Source of the DNA: Ligula intestinalis
Lineage: Eukaryota; Platyhelminthes; Cestoda; Diphyllobothriidea; Diphyllobothriidae
Assembly (NCBI GenBank): GCA_036362985.1
Contig: JAYGXS010000001.1
Span: 37,122,408 to 37,186,407 of the forward strand
Length of the DNA stretch: 64,000 bases
Reading direction: 5' to 3'
Both the position numbers and the translations under genes were made by a program. Positions 1 through 12,700 of this stretch are shown here, piece by piece (the stretch's first letter is position 1; every line of letters begins with the position of its first letter). The notes beneath the pieces were generated by a model. It was not told the DNA's origin and did no database searches. It saw only the letters and a program-made list of their open reading frames with translations.

Positions 1-343
1 TATTTAAGCGAACCAGAATCAGGGCATCGATTTTGTCATCATATCCCACCCCTATAATTTGGAGACGACGGGTTGACTATAATCTATACCGGTTACCAGC
101 ACACGATCGTAAATCGGAGCAGTAAAACTAAGGAATGCAATTTTAACTTCTGGCTTGGAAGTTATTTTTGAGGAAATCTGTACAACTTGGAAGTGTCGGA
201 CAAACCTTGGCGCAGTTACAAGGCTCAAGGGCAACAAAATGATAAATGTACACAACTTTATAATGCGTTTGTATACTGTTTTATAATGGTCTGAGGCGAG
301 CCTTTGGCAGCAGTGAGGGAAGGGGAGCCTAAGGGGGGAGCCA
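1..343 (-). other. Presumed 3' UTR / 3' flank of the protocadherin gene
   Basis: Downstream of the stop on the minus strand. I see no canonical AATAAA on that strand here, so the polyadenylation site may lie outside the window or use a variant signal. Confidence 0.4.
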
Positions 344-711
344 TTACACTGCCCAGCTGTTCGGAATTGTGTTTGGAAGCACATGTTGTCGCTCGTTGGC
401 ATTGTTGCACCAAGAGTAGACGACCACGTCCTGCATCTCGTAGTTGGTCCTGCCTGTGTTCCACTCCAAAGGCGTTTGGTTCCTGCTGTGTCCACTCAGA
501 GGGCAAGAAGTCACGGAGCTACGTGTCTCCGGTGGGTCGGAAAGATACGAATGACCAATCTGGGAGAATTGATCAATGGAAGTTGCATAAGGGTGGTATG
601 CCTGCATGTTCATCTCGTCTGTGTGCCCGAGGAGCATTCCATAGGGGTTCTGGCCCGGACCATCGAAAAAACTGTTCATTGTCATTTGGTTATATGACGA
701 TCCGGGGATTC
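344..711 (-). CDS. Protocadherin exon 7 (C-terminal cytoplasmic tail)
   Basis: Begins after CCTTTTTAG and supplies the two bases that complete the Gly codon left by exon 6, which supports the junction. Encodes the last 121 residues to TAA at 344-346. The segment is rich in Ser, Asn, Gln, Pro and Tyr, with no recognised domain. The phase match and open frame are the evidence; homology of this tail is unknown. Confidence 0.82.
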
Positions 712-3700
712 CTAAAAAGGATGTAAGGTCTCAAATAAGTTCAAAGAGCAACATACTAAACTAGTAATAAACATTTTGGGCTCTGTGGGGAGCGAAGGGA
801 TATGCATTGCCTCAAACAGTCTTTTGAGGAGACTAATGATAGTTGTTGCAAACCTTTAAAATACTTACTAATTTTTTCAAATACTTTCTTCGCCTCAAAA
901 CCCCTCGTGACAAGCATTCGTACTCTGTGGGTTTACCCTACAGATCTCGGTCGTATACTAAATTCCGGCCACTCTCCCGACCCAAACCCCAACACATTGA
1001 CTTCTTCAGGTGGGCGAAGCGACGAACATTTTCTGTAAGCTCTTTAGTGTTTCCTTATCTTAAAAATCCTTGCTATTCGATCATTTTCTTTTTTGGCCTA
1101 CCATATTGCCAGAATTGTGCTGCAGGTTTCAGCATTGCCTCAGTCCAACTTAATAGTTATTAAAGAATCGTAAAGAAAAATGCTTTCCCATATCACCATA
1201 TCTCGTTTGTAATTCTACGAAGCAATTTAAATGTCAGTTTAGGACCTGAACTCTGAACATCTTATAAAGATGATAAGAATAAGCCTGAAAACAAATTAAA
1301 TAAGTTGTTTTCTGCGTATTTTTCCTGGAATAATTTAAAACGCGTCAATAATATGCCTTAAACGTTAACAAGGGCCTACCAAACTAATCATAGGTTTGGA
1401 AAGTCAAATTGGCACCATCGTAAGACCACTAAACTTCCAGGGAAAATGAGAATATGTGTTGTTGAAGTGTTATGTAAGTTGCTGGGTGTTGGTAACATTC
1501 CTTTATCTCACATCGTTTACATAGGGTCTCGATGTGTTGGGCTCATCGGGCTGTAGCAGAGGGTGGAGATAGAATGTGAGCAAGGTCCATTGAGTACGTA
1601 TTCCCATCTTTAGGGGGTTTTCGCGATGAGCGATCACCACCCGATGCCGCGGAAGATTAAGCGCTCGCATTAACGCATCATGACGACATACTGCAAGACT
1701 TACCGTCTGAGTAGCCCTTGCTTTGGCTGTTATTGACATTCGTAGAAGTGGGCCTTTAGAATAGATTGTTGGTTTCTGGTAAATAACCAAAGGTTTCTTT
1801 GGCGTCAATTTAGTGATTCGTATCGAGAAGCGAACTCAAACTGGATCTATTTTCACCCCTACCTTACTAGACAGACATGGGTTCACGTAGCATCTTTTCC
1901 AGCCGTCTCGTTGTACGACTTGCGTGCCACTTCACGGGAGAAGGCTGAGGGACAAATACGCATCAATCTCGAATAGTCGGTCATTATCGCCTGGAATTAG
2001 GGGGGAGGCCTTGTGAAGCATTTGCATTAATTCGACGCGGGAAAGGCGCCCTATTTATTTGTTGGTCAATCCAACTCCCAAATGACAGGAATGCGCACTC
2101 CTAATGTTCAGCCTACAGACGTTGATCCCCGTCCACCCTGCCACCCCCAGCCCTGAGATCCAACATCTTTAACTCGCCATGTGGGTGGCAGGTAAAGATG
2201 AGTGTTTGAGTAATCCCTTGGTACGCTTATAAACCCGGCCTGTGACTCATGCTTCCGTTCTCCATCTAACGATATTGGCCTGACGATAAATGGCTGAAAG
2301 CATGCGTTTGCCAATATGAATTCTCAAGCGCATTTACAGAAATTGTAGGCTGTTGCTTTATCTGCCAGATATGCAATGAAGGCTGTGTATGCGTGATATA
2401 CCGATGGAAGGCAATTAATTGCAGTCCGCCAGTAGTGAGATGTGCTAATAAATAGTTTGACGCACAACAGGCGCTACGTAGATGATCTATCTGCGCTTGC
2501 ATCTGAAAAAACCCAACATTTTAACTTCAATGAAAAACTTAAATCAAGCGCACCTGTCAAAAAATATTTACACTAGAATCAGAACAGTCCGGATCGCCAT
2601 CATTTGTCGGAGTACTTTTGCGTAAAAGATCTGACGGGACTATTCAATGTAATGTCTAGCTTAAGAGGACGTGGTCTGGACAGTATATCCATTTTGGGAG
2701 TTTCGTATCGTTTAACGTCAAACGTAATTTATTACGGTGTTTGACGCAAAGGGCAAAAGGATTTCCGTGGTCGAGAGCCTCGAAGAAGAGCTTTAGATTC
2801 TAGAAGGCGTTTTTCGCTTAAATGGATATTCCAAGAACATTGCCGAAAGGCCACCATAGCCTTTGTGTTAATAGCAAAGAAAAAAGGGACCCATTTACAG
2901 GGACACGCCAAGCGAACTTCTGAGAAGGTGCCTGACTCTATCTGCATCAAAAACATTTCCAGCAGCCGACGCCCATGCACTGCTCTCGCCACTCCAATCC
3001 TATACGGAGAAATCCAGGAGAAATTTTCAGCCCAGACCACCTCTACCTACACCTATTCCTCTCAATTCTCTTGGTGGGCAGAAAATATGGGTCGTACGAG
3101 CCGGAATTTTTTCAAGAGTATGAGCCCATCTTCTATTGTACTAAGAGTTCCATTCTAGCGCGTGGGGAAGACTCAGATCATCGCGTGAATGCCAGCGAGG
3201 CTTTCCGAGCGATCTACAAGCTGCTCTCAAGCTATTTAAAATTGTTTGGACAGCGTTTGTTCGCTACGGCAGAATTGACTGCCATCAAGCTACGCAAACC
3301 GGCCTTGTGCGACCAAACGTACCTTGTAATGGCACCACAGTTACTCTGGCCGAACGTCGCAAATTCAACCACGCGCAGCTTACTAGCTTTCTCGGCCGTA
3401 TGACTCCCTCACGCTGATCAGATTGTTAACCCCAGTATACAGAGGACACATCTTCAACTTTAACGCCGTTGGCACTATCGCCAGCGGGAGGGCTAAGATC
3501 ACACATCAAGTTATGAAGAATAAGTCCGCAGGCTCACTGACTGCTAAAGAAACTAAACTTCCTCCTCCTTTAAATAGTTTTTTGAACCTTCTCATAGGGA
3601 AATAGTGAATGTGTGCAACCCTCGGGGTGCTAATTATCTTCGCGGCCAACTAGACCAGAGGTAAGACCAGCCACGATGACATGGGCGTCAAACTCAACCC

Positions 3701-6700
3701 TAAAAATCCTATAGATGATCAACGCACCAGCCACGTATGTTCTACCACCTTCTTTAGAATTGCTTAAGGTAATATGCTTTCTATTTGGCATACATCATTT
3801 CATTAAAATGTCATTAAATACTTACCGACAGTAGATGTTAACTGGTCCTGCATGCTCTTGTCAATCGAACAAGAATTAGAGTCAAGAGTGTAGTCGCAAT
3901 TTGAAAATAAGCCCGAGGTGAATGTTTGTGGCATTTGGCTAAACATATCACCCTGCAGTTGCTTTGACGGTGCAGTTATCGTCTGCTTTTTGGCTGCGGA
4001 GAAGCAGAGGTGGCTGCAGGACAGGGGTGTTCTTGAGCCCAACGAGTCCGAATGCCTCTTTGCCATGAAGAAGATTGCTGCCACCAGGAGGATGAAGGAG
4101 ATGCAGACAGCCAGTGCGATGAAAACCACAATGTACGTATTGGTAAGGGCAGCGCTGCGTTCAAGGTGAGGATCTGTGGCTCCAGCAGTCAGCCCAAACG
4201 CACTTGACGACCGTTTGGATACCACTGGCTGCGCCGGGTCAATGATAATTATGAGGTCGGCGTGAGAACTTTTTGGCGGAAAGCCGCCATCCTGGACGCG
4301 AATGCGCAGTCTTTTGCGGATCTTAACGCATAGGATTATTAAATGGTATTAAGAAAACTAGGACTTATCACGAATTCTTCTTGCAGAGACAATGACTCCA
4401 TATCTTTTAAATTAGGTGAGTTACTAAATCCTTCCCTTCACCCGTTGTTTTGAGACGACTTTTTATCACTTTGCAACACATAACTATTTGAGGGGTAATT
4501 TTCCAAAAGTTAGGTTATGTACTATATGGATCCTGCTATTATTTATAATTCAAAATAGCCGCCAAACAGCCCTGTTTATTTACCCTGGAGTAAATATATG
4601 CTGATTTTGGTAACTCTCAGCGTGCAACTAATCTTGTTACTAGCCTGTCGCCTTCTCATTTAGTATTCGGTTGTCGACACTTTCATATTTTGTGCATAAC
4701 GCCGTCATTTGTAGGGCCTGCCTTGTTATGAAAGATTTTGCTACCTATGCAACAAACTGCGTCTTTACAGTGCCCAACACACATAACGCTCCTCTCACCT
4801 CATCTGGTAAACGTATCAACTATTTCAGGCGCTATATTGTCAAAAACGTGGAAAAATCTATTATTCACTAGAAGAGAAAGATTTTACTAGCATTTTTCAT
4901 TTGCGAGTAGACATATTGACCCTTCCAAATTTTGATAATGGATTTTATCTCACTTCTGAATGTTGCATGATTCTAAACATGCCCACTTGAAAAAAGAAGA
5001 ATAATAATCTAGGCAGACAATGGTGTCAGGGTTCTACTCATATGTACCCAAAACATACCTTCTGGTGTGTCGGCATTGGTGCGGCCACGAAGAGCTCGCC
5101 GCTCTTTTCATGCAAGTGAAAGTACTTTTCATCATTTCCTACCTCTATTTGGAAGCGTACAGCTGAATTTATTCCAATGTCCGCATCTTTAGCTTGCAGC
5201 CTAATAATCCGATGTCCTGTTGGTTCCAGCGGAGATAAGCTCACCTTATTCCCAAAAATAAACAAAGGCACGTTAGACAGTTAGCAAAGGTCATACAGGA
5301 ATTCCAGTTAACCTAAGGCAGCAAAAGTTGTAACAGGCAGACTTTAGGCAAAATCTTGCTGTGGAATGAAAAGCTAAATATTCATAGTTGGAACTCAGTA
5401 CTAAGTGCATTAAATGTAACAAAATAATGATGTCTGGGCATGGTAAATAGACGCCACCTCCTACTAAAATTCGTATATATATATATCGTAATTGCATGGT
5501 TTGCCACGTACACCTGTGTTAAAATGTATATACACAATTGCAGCCACCTTAAGGAACGCTCGGGAATGATAAGGTTTATTTGAAGTGAAATGCGGTACCT
5601 TTTCGATAGTAGAGTGGTAACTGTTGAATGTATTTAACTAAATCGAACCTAAACTAATATTACAAATATTCAAATAGTTCATGAGAAATTGGAAACCCCT
5701 CCCTCGTTTAATACAGGTGGCCTTGCGCTAGATGGGTGTCTAGGCCCAGCTTCTGGCATTAGTTCAAGTCCTTAGACTAAATTATGCCTTGACCCCCAAT
5801 CCTGCTTAAATCTTCCCTACGCCTAAGGTTAACCAGAACCGTAAGATCACTGCAACTTAGCGTTAGCCCACCTTAATATCAGATGGCGTTCCTATCCTCA
5901 TAATACATCATGCAGCATTTTGCTGCTATTAACGTCCCAGAGGTTTCAAGCATCTCCATATCATGGCTTATTTTCCCCCTTTTTGTGAAGTATCAGCATA
6001 GGGTCTTGAGAGAACGCACCTCAGGCACCGACGAATTTCCCCACGGAAACTTAAACGCCGGAGCATGGTCGTTCACATCGTTCACAGTTATGTGAACCTG
6101 GGCAGAAGACTTTAGTGCTCGATCACCGCCATTTCCATCCATATCTTCCGCAATGACTGTCAGTAGATATGCAGGCACGGTCTCCCGATCGAGTCTTCCG
6201 GTGACGTATATGGAACCATTCTTGGATATCTGTAAGGCAAATACATCATATAGAATGTGGAAGCCAAGAAAGTCATTTTGATCTTTTGCACGGACAAACG
6301 CACATTGGAAACTAAGGAATATTATAGCTACCCGACCGGCATAAGAGCTAATTCTACTGCAACTTGAGCAGGAGACTATGTGAGTTATTATCCAATTTAT
6401 CAATATAAAACGTAGTTAATAATGGTATGATTAAGCTTTTAAAACTCAGTTTCCAATGTCCCTGATCCAGTTGAAGTTCCAAACCAGAAAACAAAGTAAT
6501 TGCAGCAGAGAACTATTAAGTACCTCATTCCCAAGGGCAAGGTTAACGCTGATTTATTGGTGAAGGTTGGAGGTGGATGCACTGCACGCCTTATAAAAAG
6601 GCTAGGGTGTTTTGCCATCAGTTTAACTCAGCTTACGCGGTACGCCAATTTCGCCGGACAAATATGTACATTGGTTCTCTTCGCCTAAATACATTTGACG

Positions 6701-9700
6701 ATTCAGCTGATGTTTGGTCATTAATCAAACTTAATTGGTGCGCCATAATTTTACCTCTGTCAGCTTGAAGCCTGCTAACTTTGTGCCATCAAATATGGCG
6801 TTGTACACGAAACGCTTGCTTTTACTCGTGTTTTTCTCTGAGTATCTTGAATAATATATTGGTGTAAGTTGTAGCTTAGTGCTAAAAGTGACAGACTTTA
6901 AATCGCCTAGTTTTTTTCTCAAATACATTATAAATTTTTAACTAGCAATGGCCCTTTTAAAACTATTCAAAACGACTTCCTTCCTTTAACATTATTTCTG
7001 AACACATTCACGCGCGCGTTAGGCTGTTTGAGGAGACATCCTGTGCTTAATTCCTTTTGGTTATATTGTATAGTAGATGGAAACAGTAACAAATCTAAAA
7101 ATACCAAAAGTTGCGCGTGCTGCTCAACTGACCATTGTTTTAGTAGTGCTATAGTTTGCACTGCTCTACGTGGTTAGAGCTTGGAAATGATTGATTCGAG
7201 TAAAATTCAATTCGCATATAAATAGCTGAGCAAACAGAATTCTATTCAAAATGCTCGATACTATGCACCTCATTATGAAGTTATCCATGTAGATACAATT
7301 CACTCACGTCCACTCATACTAGTTTTGCCCAATTTTGTTCTTCGGTGCGCCCATATACCTTCTCTCCGAGGAATGATCATGAAATTCTTGAAATTAAACT
7401 CAGATTTAGGAAATAAGATGCAGCAAAACAATAATGCAATCTCTCAGCGTCGTTTTTTTTCTTGAAAAGCAGAGAATGCTCACTTTCTTGTAGATTACAA
7501 CTTCGGATAGAATAGCTCTGTCATTTTGACATTATCTTCCGTAGAATTTTCTCTTTTCTACTCTACCATAACCCGACCCATATTTCAATAGTTTTCTCTC
7601 CCAGTTCGTTTAAATAATGCTAAATTTATGCAATAGAAGAGGCAAATCTCAGCCAAAGATGAATACTGTTTACGTTAGGAATTATTTCTTCGGCTATTTT
7701 GACATTTATTTTTGGTCTGTCTTTGCAATTTTTGGGGCCGTTACCCGCATTAAAAATCGTTCTTTCTCAACAGGTTTTTCCCCGAGCAATGATTATTATC
7801 AGGTGCTTTACCCTCCTACTCGGGTATATTGACGTAAAATACTGCAAAAAAGTTAACTTGGATTGCCTAGTAGATTTCAGGTCTTTGCCATAACTAGGTG
7901 TTTGCTTATAGAGCTTCTCCTCGGAAGGTTTGTGCTGTACTTTCATTGACTCTCACTTATTTCTCGTAAAAGAGGGACCGTTGTTGTATTAACATTGGAA
8001 TTACTGAAAGAAATCGAAGCATGCCTTTTTTACAATTTTGCATACAGAGACTTCGTAAACAAAGGATGGGTAAATTGACTGAAAATTGCTTACTCTGAAG
8101 GGAATTCGTTCCTGCAGAAAGTAGTACTTTACTGCAGCGTTTTCGCCCAGATCACAGTCAGATGCGTGTACGGTTCCAACTATCTGTCCCTCAAGCAGGT
8201 GGTTTTCCTCTTCCACGGAGAAATGGTACTGTGATTGTATGAAGGTCGGTATACAGTCGTTGGTGTCCTCCAGCCACAAGGTCACTTGAGCCGAGGAGCG
8301 CATTGGTGGTTTTCCATGGTCTTCGGCAATAATCTGAACGATGTTGCATTTCATTCACTGAGAATCGCGTATCTTAAATTAAGTGCATCGCCTCATCGCT
8401 TCATACCTGAGCGGCAGATGATGAATTAAATCTAATCTACGGGGCAGGACTAAGGAAAGGGGCAAAATAAGACCGCTTGCTGACGAAATATTTTACTTTT
8501 TGACATTCAGTTGGTGTGCTTACTCATGTCTCTGGATTTAAAAAAACAAATCCCATCCTGATCTAATTTAGTTTATTGTTTCATTGCAATGGGCTCTTAC
8601 CCTCAGTGTATGAACCAGTACGTTCCTATAACGAGATTCCCAAACATATCTTACTGTGATCTTTGTTATGCAACTACCTTCTATTGATTACTAGTGGTTT
8701 TTGCTCAGTTCTTGTATCTCAACCTCAGTTATATTCCTTTATCTATACCTGTTTGATTCATTTGGCGAACACTTACTGTCCTGTGCGCCCACAAAAACTC
8801 CATAACAGCGCCGCAGTTACCAGGGTCGAAAGTCGTTACCCCAACAGCACATGGTTCATCACCTGCCTCGGAACCTGGTCCCGAGAAGGACAAGGCGCTG
8901 CTTCGACCGCGCACAACTTATCATCTGTCGCGGCCACCGGTCCGCCCAGACACTGATATTTTAACCCCTGTTCCTCTCACCTCCATCCACACTGCGCTTG
9001 GCAACATACTACTTCCTTCCACCAACCCACATGGTTGATTTATTTAATATATACAAGGTGTCCCAAAAAATGTTTACACATTTTACATGCTTGTAAAATT
9101 GTTGTTTATCATAATGTTATCATCAAAAATGTAAAAATATTTAAAAGGATTATTGTATCGTTTTTTTAACCGAACGTTCTCAAACTGACGTCTATTTTGA
9201 TCATGACAATCCTGACAACGCGCAGCAATGGAATCACATTCACTATGAAGCAATTCCCTTGGTATTCGGGTGCATTCATGTTCAATGGCTTCTCTCAATT
9301 CAGCTACTGTTGCAATAGGCAAAATGCAGTAAAAACAATTAAGTCATACTTGTTAATACTTTTATATGTTTGAAGTAATAAAATTATAATAGAAACCAAA
9401 GTTACAGTTATCTAAAATGTGTATACATTTTTTGGACACCCTGTATATACATGTACAGGCTCGAAGAGGATTAATCGAAGGCAAACGTATGCTCATCAAT
9501 TTGCCTTTCGATATTAACAATGGAAGTTTTCGAGACTTTACAAATAATTTATTTATGTTTCATTGCACACATTTCGCTGTCTGTCAACCGTGAGGCCCCA
9601 CGCTTAAAACCTACCATTACGACTATTCCCGTTTTACACTTTCCTGAGGTTATGAGTCAGTAAAAAGGCTTACCTTACCTACCACTGTCGAATCTTGTAG

Positions 9701-12700
9701 ACCGCACTCCCGGAAATGTATGCTGGTAAAACCGAGCAGTAAACCCTACGAGGCAGTGTATAAAGGGCAATATGTACTAGCCTTCGTAACATGTTAATGA
9801 CATCTGCCAATAAATTGTCATTAATTCGAGCTTAAGACTGCGTACCTATTCTACCAAATGGGACACAGTCTGGAAATTTCGGCTGAATAACAGGCTTTAT
9901 TATCTTTATTGCTGTTTTAATATAATCAAGTCCATCTGTTGCTCTAGCAGCGCAGTGCATATATTGTATGCTTTGAGCAAAAGAAAACGTTGCATCTAAT
10001 ATGTCCAAACGCATGATGCTTCTAAATTTCAAAATTCATTCAAGACTTAATCTTTTTCAATCAGACACCGGTATATAATGTCGTAAGGATTCAAGGTAGT
10101 CGTTGGTAGTCCGTTTGTTAGATAAGAGTGAGATACCGAGACTCTTTTTACTATTTATCCAATCGAAAATGGTAAGCCAGTGCCATTGGCTGCTTTTTTC
10201 ATTTTCACGGACCCTCCAAAACTCCTCCAAAATTTGGAGTTTTAATTCCGAGACTAACGAACTTCTGGAAAATCAGGCTGAAATTGCGCAGACTGCTTCC
10301 TCTAAAAATGGGACAACGATGGGTCACATTTGACTGGATTAACCACGGCGTCTGATAGTTTTCGTAATTGCTGCATAAGTTGAACACTTCTATTAGCTTT
10401 CAAAAGACAGGCCTAGTAACTGATTTGGCACAAAAAGTTTATCTTATTTGTTTGTGCACAAACAAATAATATAAACTCCTGATCTACAACCGGCTAGACA
10501 TCGACCTCAATGGCTCAATGGTTAGGACGTCGGTCTTTTTACCGGCGAGGCGCGAGTTCGAAACTCGGGTGCGGCGGCAATTTCATCTGCTACACTAGAG
10601 TTGGCTACCCGTGGCTGATGAGGGCCAATAGCCTGAAATAGCTTTATCATGGTATGCCAAATGTCTGGCCGGAATACTCCTATAAAAAGTTTATCTTATT
10701 TGTCTACTCGTTGTCGGTGTATTTCTCTAGTCTCGAATGAATATACATTTGTGCATTTGGTCAGTAAAAAAGGACTCACTGGTTACCCAATTTATTCAAA
10801 AACGCGAATTCCATTAACTTACCATGTTTTATTTCGATTATTATGAAAAACTATCCCTTAATGGCCGATGTTATTGCCAGTAAAGACAAGAGAGACTGAA
10901 ATTCCGATTTCGGACTTTGTAGACATCGTCAGTAGTCACACACAAACGCAAGTGGTCCATCATGCCAGGCTAAAACTCGCGACATTTTTGACCGGAATTC
11001 TAACGCTCTAACCACTGAGCAATGAGTTTACTGTCTTGTCAGGACAAATTGACATTCAGTGATGAAATTTCACCGATTGCGAACGGAACTCTTTTGTCCC
11101 GCTCCGCCTCGGATCACATTTTTCGGGCCCTGACAACAGCCGCACAATGGCTAGTAGTCTCAGACAAGTAGTATTGCCAGTGAACGTTCATGAAAGAGTG
11201 CCAATATCTCGCGATCTAAACTGCCAAGATAAAGAGCGCGTGGCTCGATGATTGAAGCGTTGGACTTCTAATAAAAAAGTCGCGAGTTTGAGCCTCGGGT
11301 GGTCACCATATAGGGTTGCGTGTGGCTAGCTGACGATGGCTAGTAAGCCAGAAATGGCTATCCCAGTCTCCCCTGTCTCTGCCAGCGATCAAATCTGCAT
11401 AAGGTTACAAGTCACTGTGCAGCTGCTGTCAAAGCCCGAGAAATGAAACTCAAGGCAGAGCAGGACAAGTGCGATCCGTCAGCGATCGGTGAACGTTTAT
11501 CAACGAAAATCTGTCACTTTATTTTTGCAAAATGAAAAGCTTTCTGTCCCCTTTTTTCAGAAAAATCCGTTTAGCTATTTCGCCTTTAAAGCATGCTGTA
11601 ATTGTTGGACTTTAGTTTATTGTTTATGCATATCTTGGGAGATGCTGGCGGTTTGGCTTTCATTCTAATATATATCAGAATCCTCTGCTGACAATTTTGT
11701 TCAAACATTTGTCTTGGTTTATTGCATATCTACATGCTATGTTTGTAAATTTAAAACAGGTAAATAGTGTCTGACCAAAATATCGCTGTTTCAGGAATTA
11801 AATCGATACCAAAGCGGATGTTGACAAACCCATAAGTGAGCTTGTTTTAATATCAAAGTAGTTGACACCATGGCAGCCACTCGCCCTCATTTGACTCTGT
11901 GTAATAAAAACTAATGAGTAAGGTTCAGCTGTTTTTATATTTTTCGTTATTGTGCTAAAACATGACGTTGGATGGTGCCTCTATCTTTAGGGTGCGTCCA
12001 AAATCCAAAAACTAACATTCTGGAGAATTTTCGGCTGTTCACGTGGACTTGCCCGTACAGTAAAGAGTTTTAGTTTGCTTCAAATGATTGCACGTCAAAT
12101 ACTGCGATCATTTGCCCTCCAGTGGGTGAAACTGGTGCGATAAATAACACTGACTCGGAGAACTTTGAGGCTCTCAGAAGCGGGTTATTCATAAACATTG
12201 AAGCAATGCAAAGTACTTTACAACAGTTAGAATGATCTGAGTTTTCATGTACAGATCAGACCTAGCCGTTGCAAATGTCTTCAGGGAGAATTAAAAAGGA
12301 AATTTAGCACACAACTTAAACGAAATGGAACGTTCGAATTGATATCTGGTCGGGATGCCAGCTGATCTCGCATGGAGAAAGGTCTCCCAACAAGGGATTG
12401 AATTTTCTCATAAACTCGTGAGCACAACAATCGCTGAAATTAGAAAGACGTTTGCCAAATAGACCGGTTAGCGTGGGAACATTATAGTACTGGTGAAAAG
12501 AATGGAACATTGCATGCATATGATAGGACCTGACTAGGTTTCACGTCACTCAAGCTATGGTGTAGAAGATGTGTAATACAGATACTTGGTTTTTCTTCTA
12601 TGCCATTGTGTTAGATTGGACTAATTTTCTTAGAGTTTTTCTAGAGCCATGGAGTCATCTTTTTTGCAATTACTACCTGGGATTCGCATGTTCGCTTGTA

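Noticed and set aside
52..495. 147-codon minus-strand frame overlapping exon 7
   Set aside because: Overlaps the true C-terminal exon in another frame and continues into the 3' flank; no cadherin or other similarity.
1503..1808. 101-codon minus-strand frame in protocadherin intron 6, and a nearby short frame ending SATAR, considered as alternative last exons
   Set aside because: No acceptor AG in frame, no recognisable domain, and exon 7 at 344-711 joins exon 6 with correct phase without it.
10503..10580. Functional tRNA gene (apparent UUU anticodon)
   Set aside because: The anticodon loop is the wrong size and the acceptor ends do not pair; the downstream body is shared with other SINEs.
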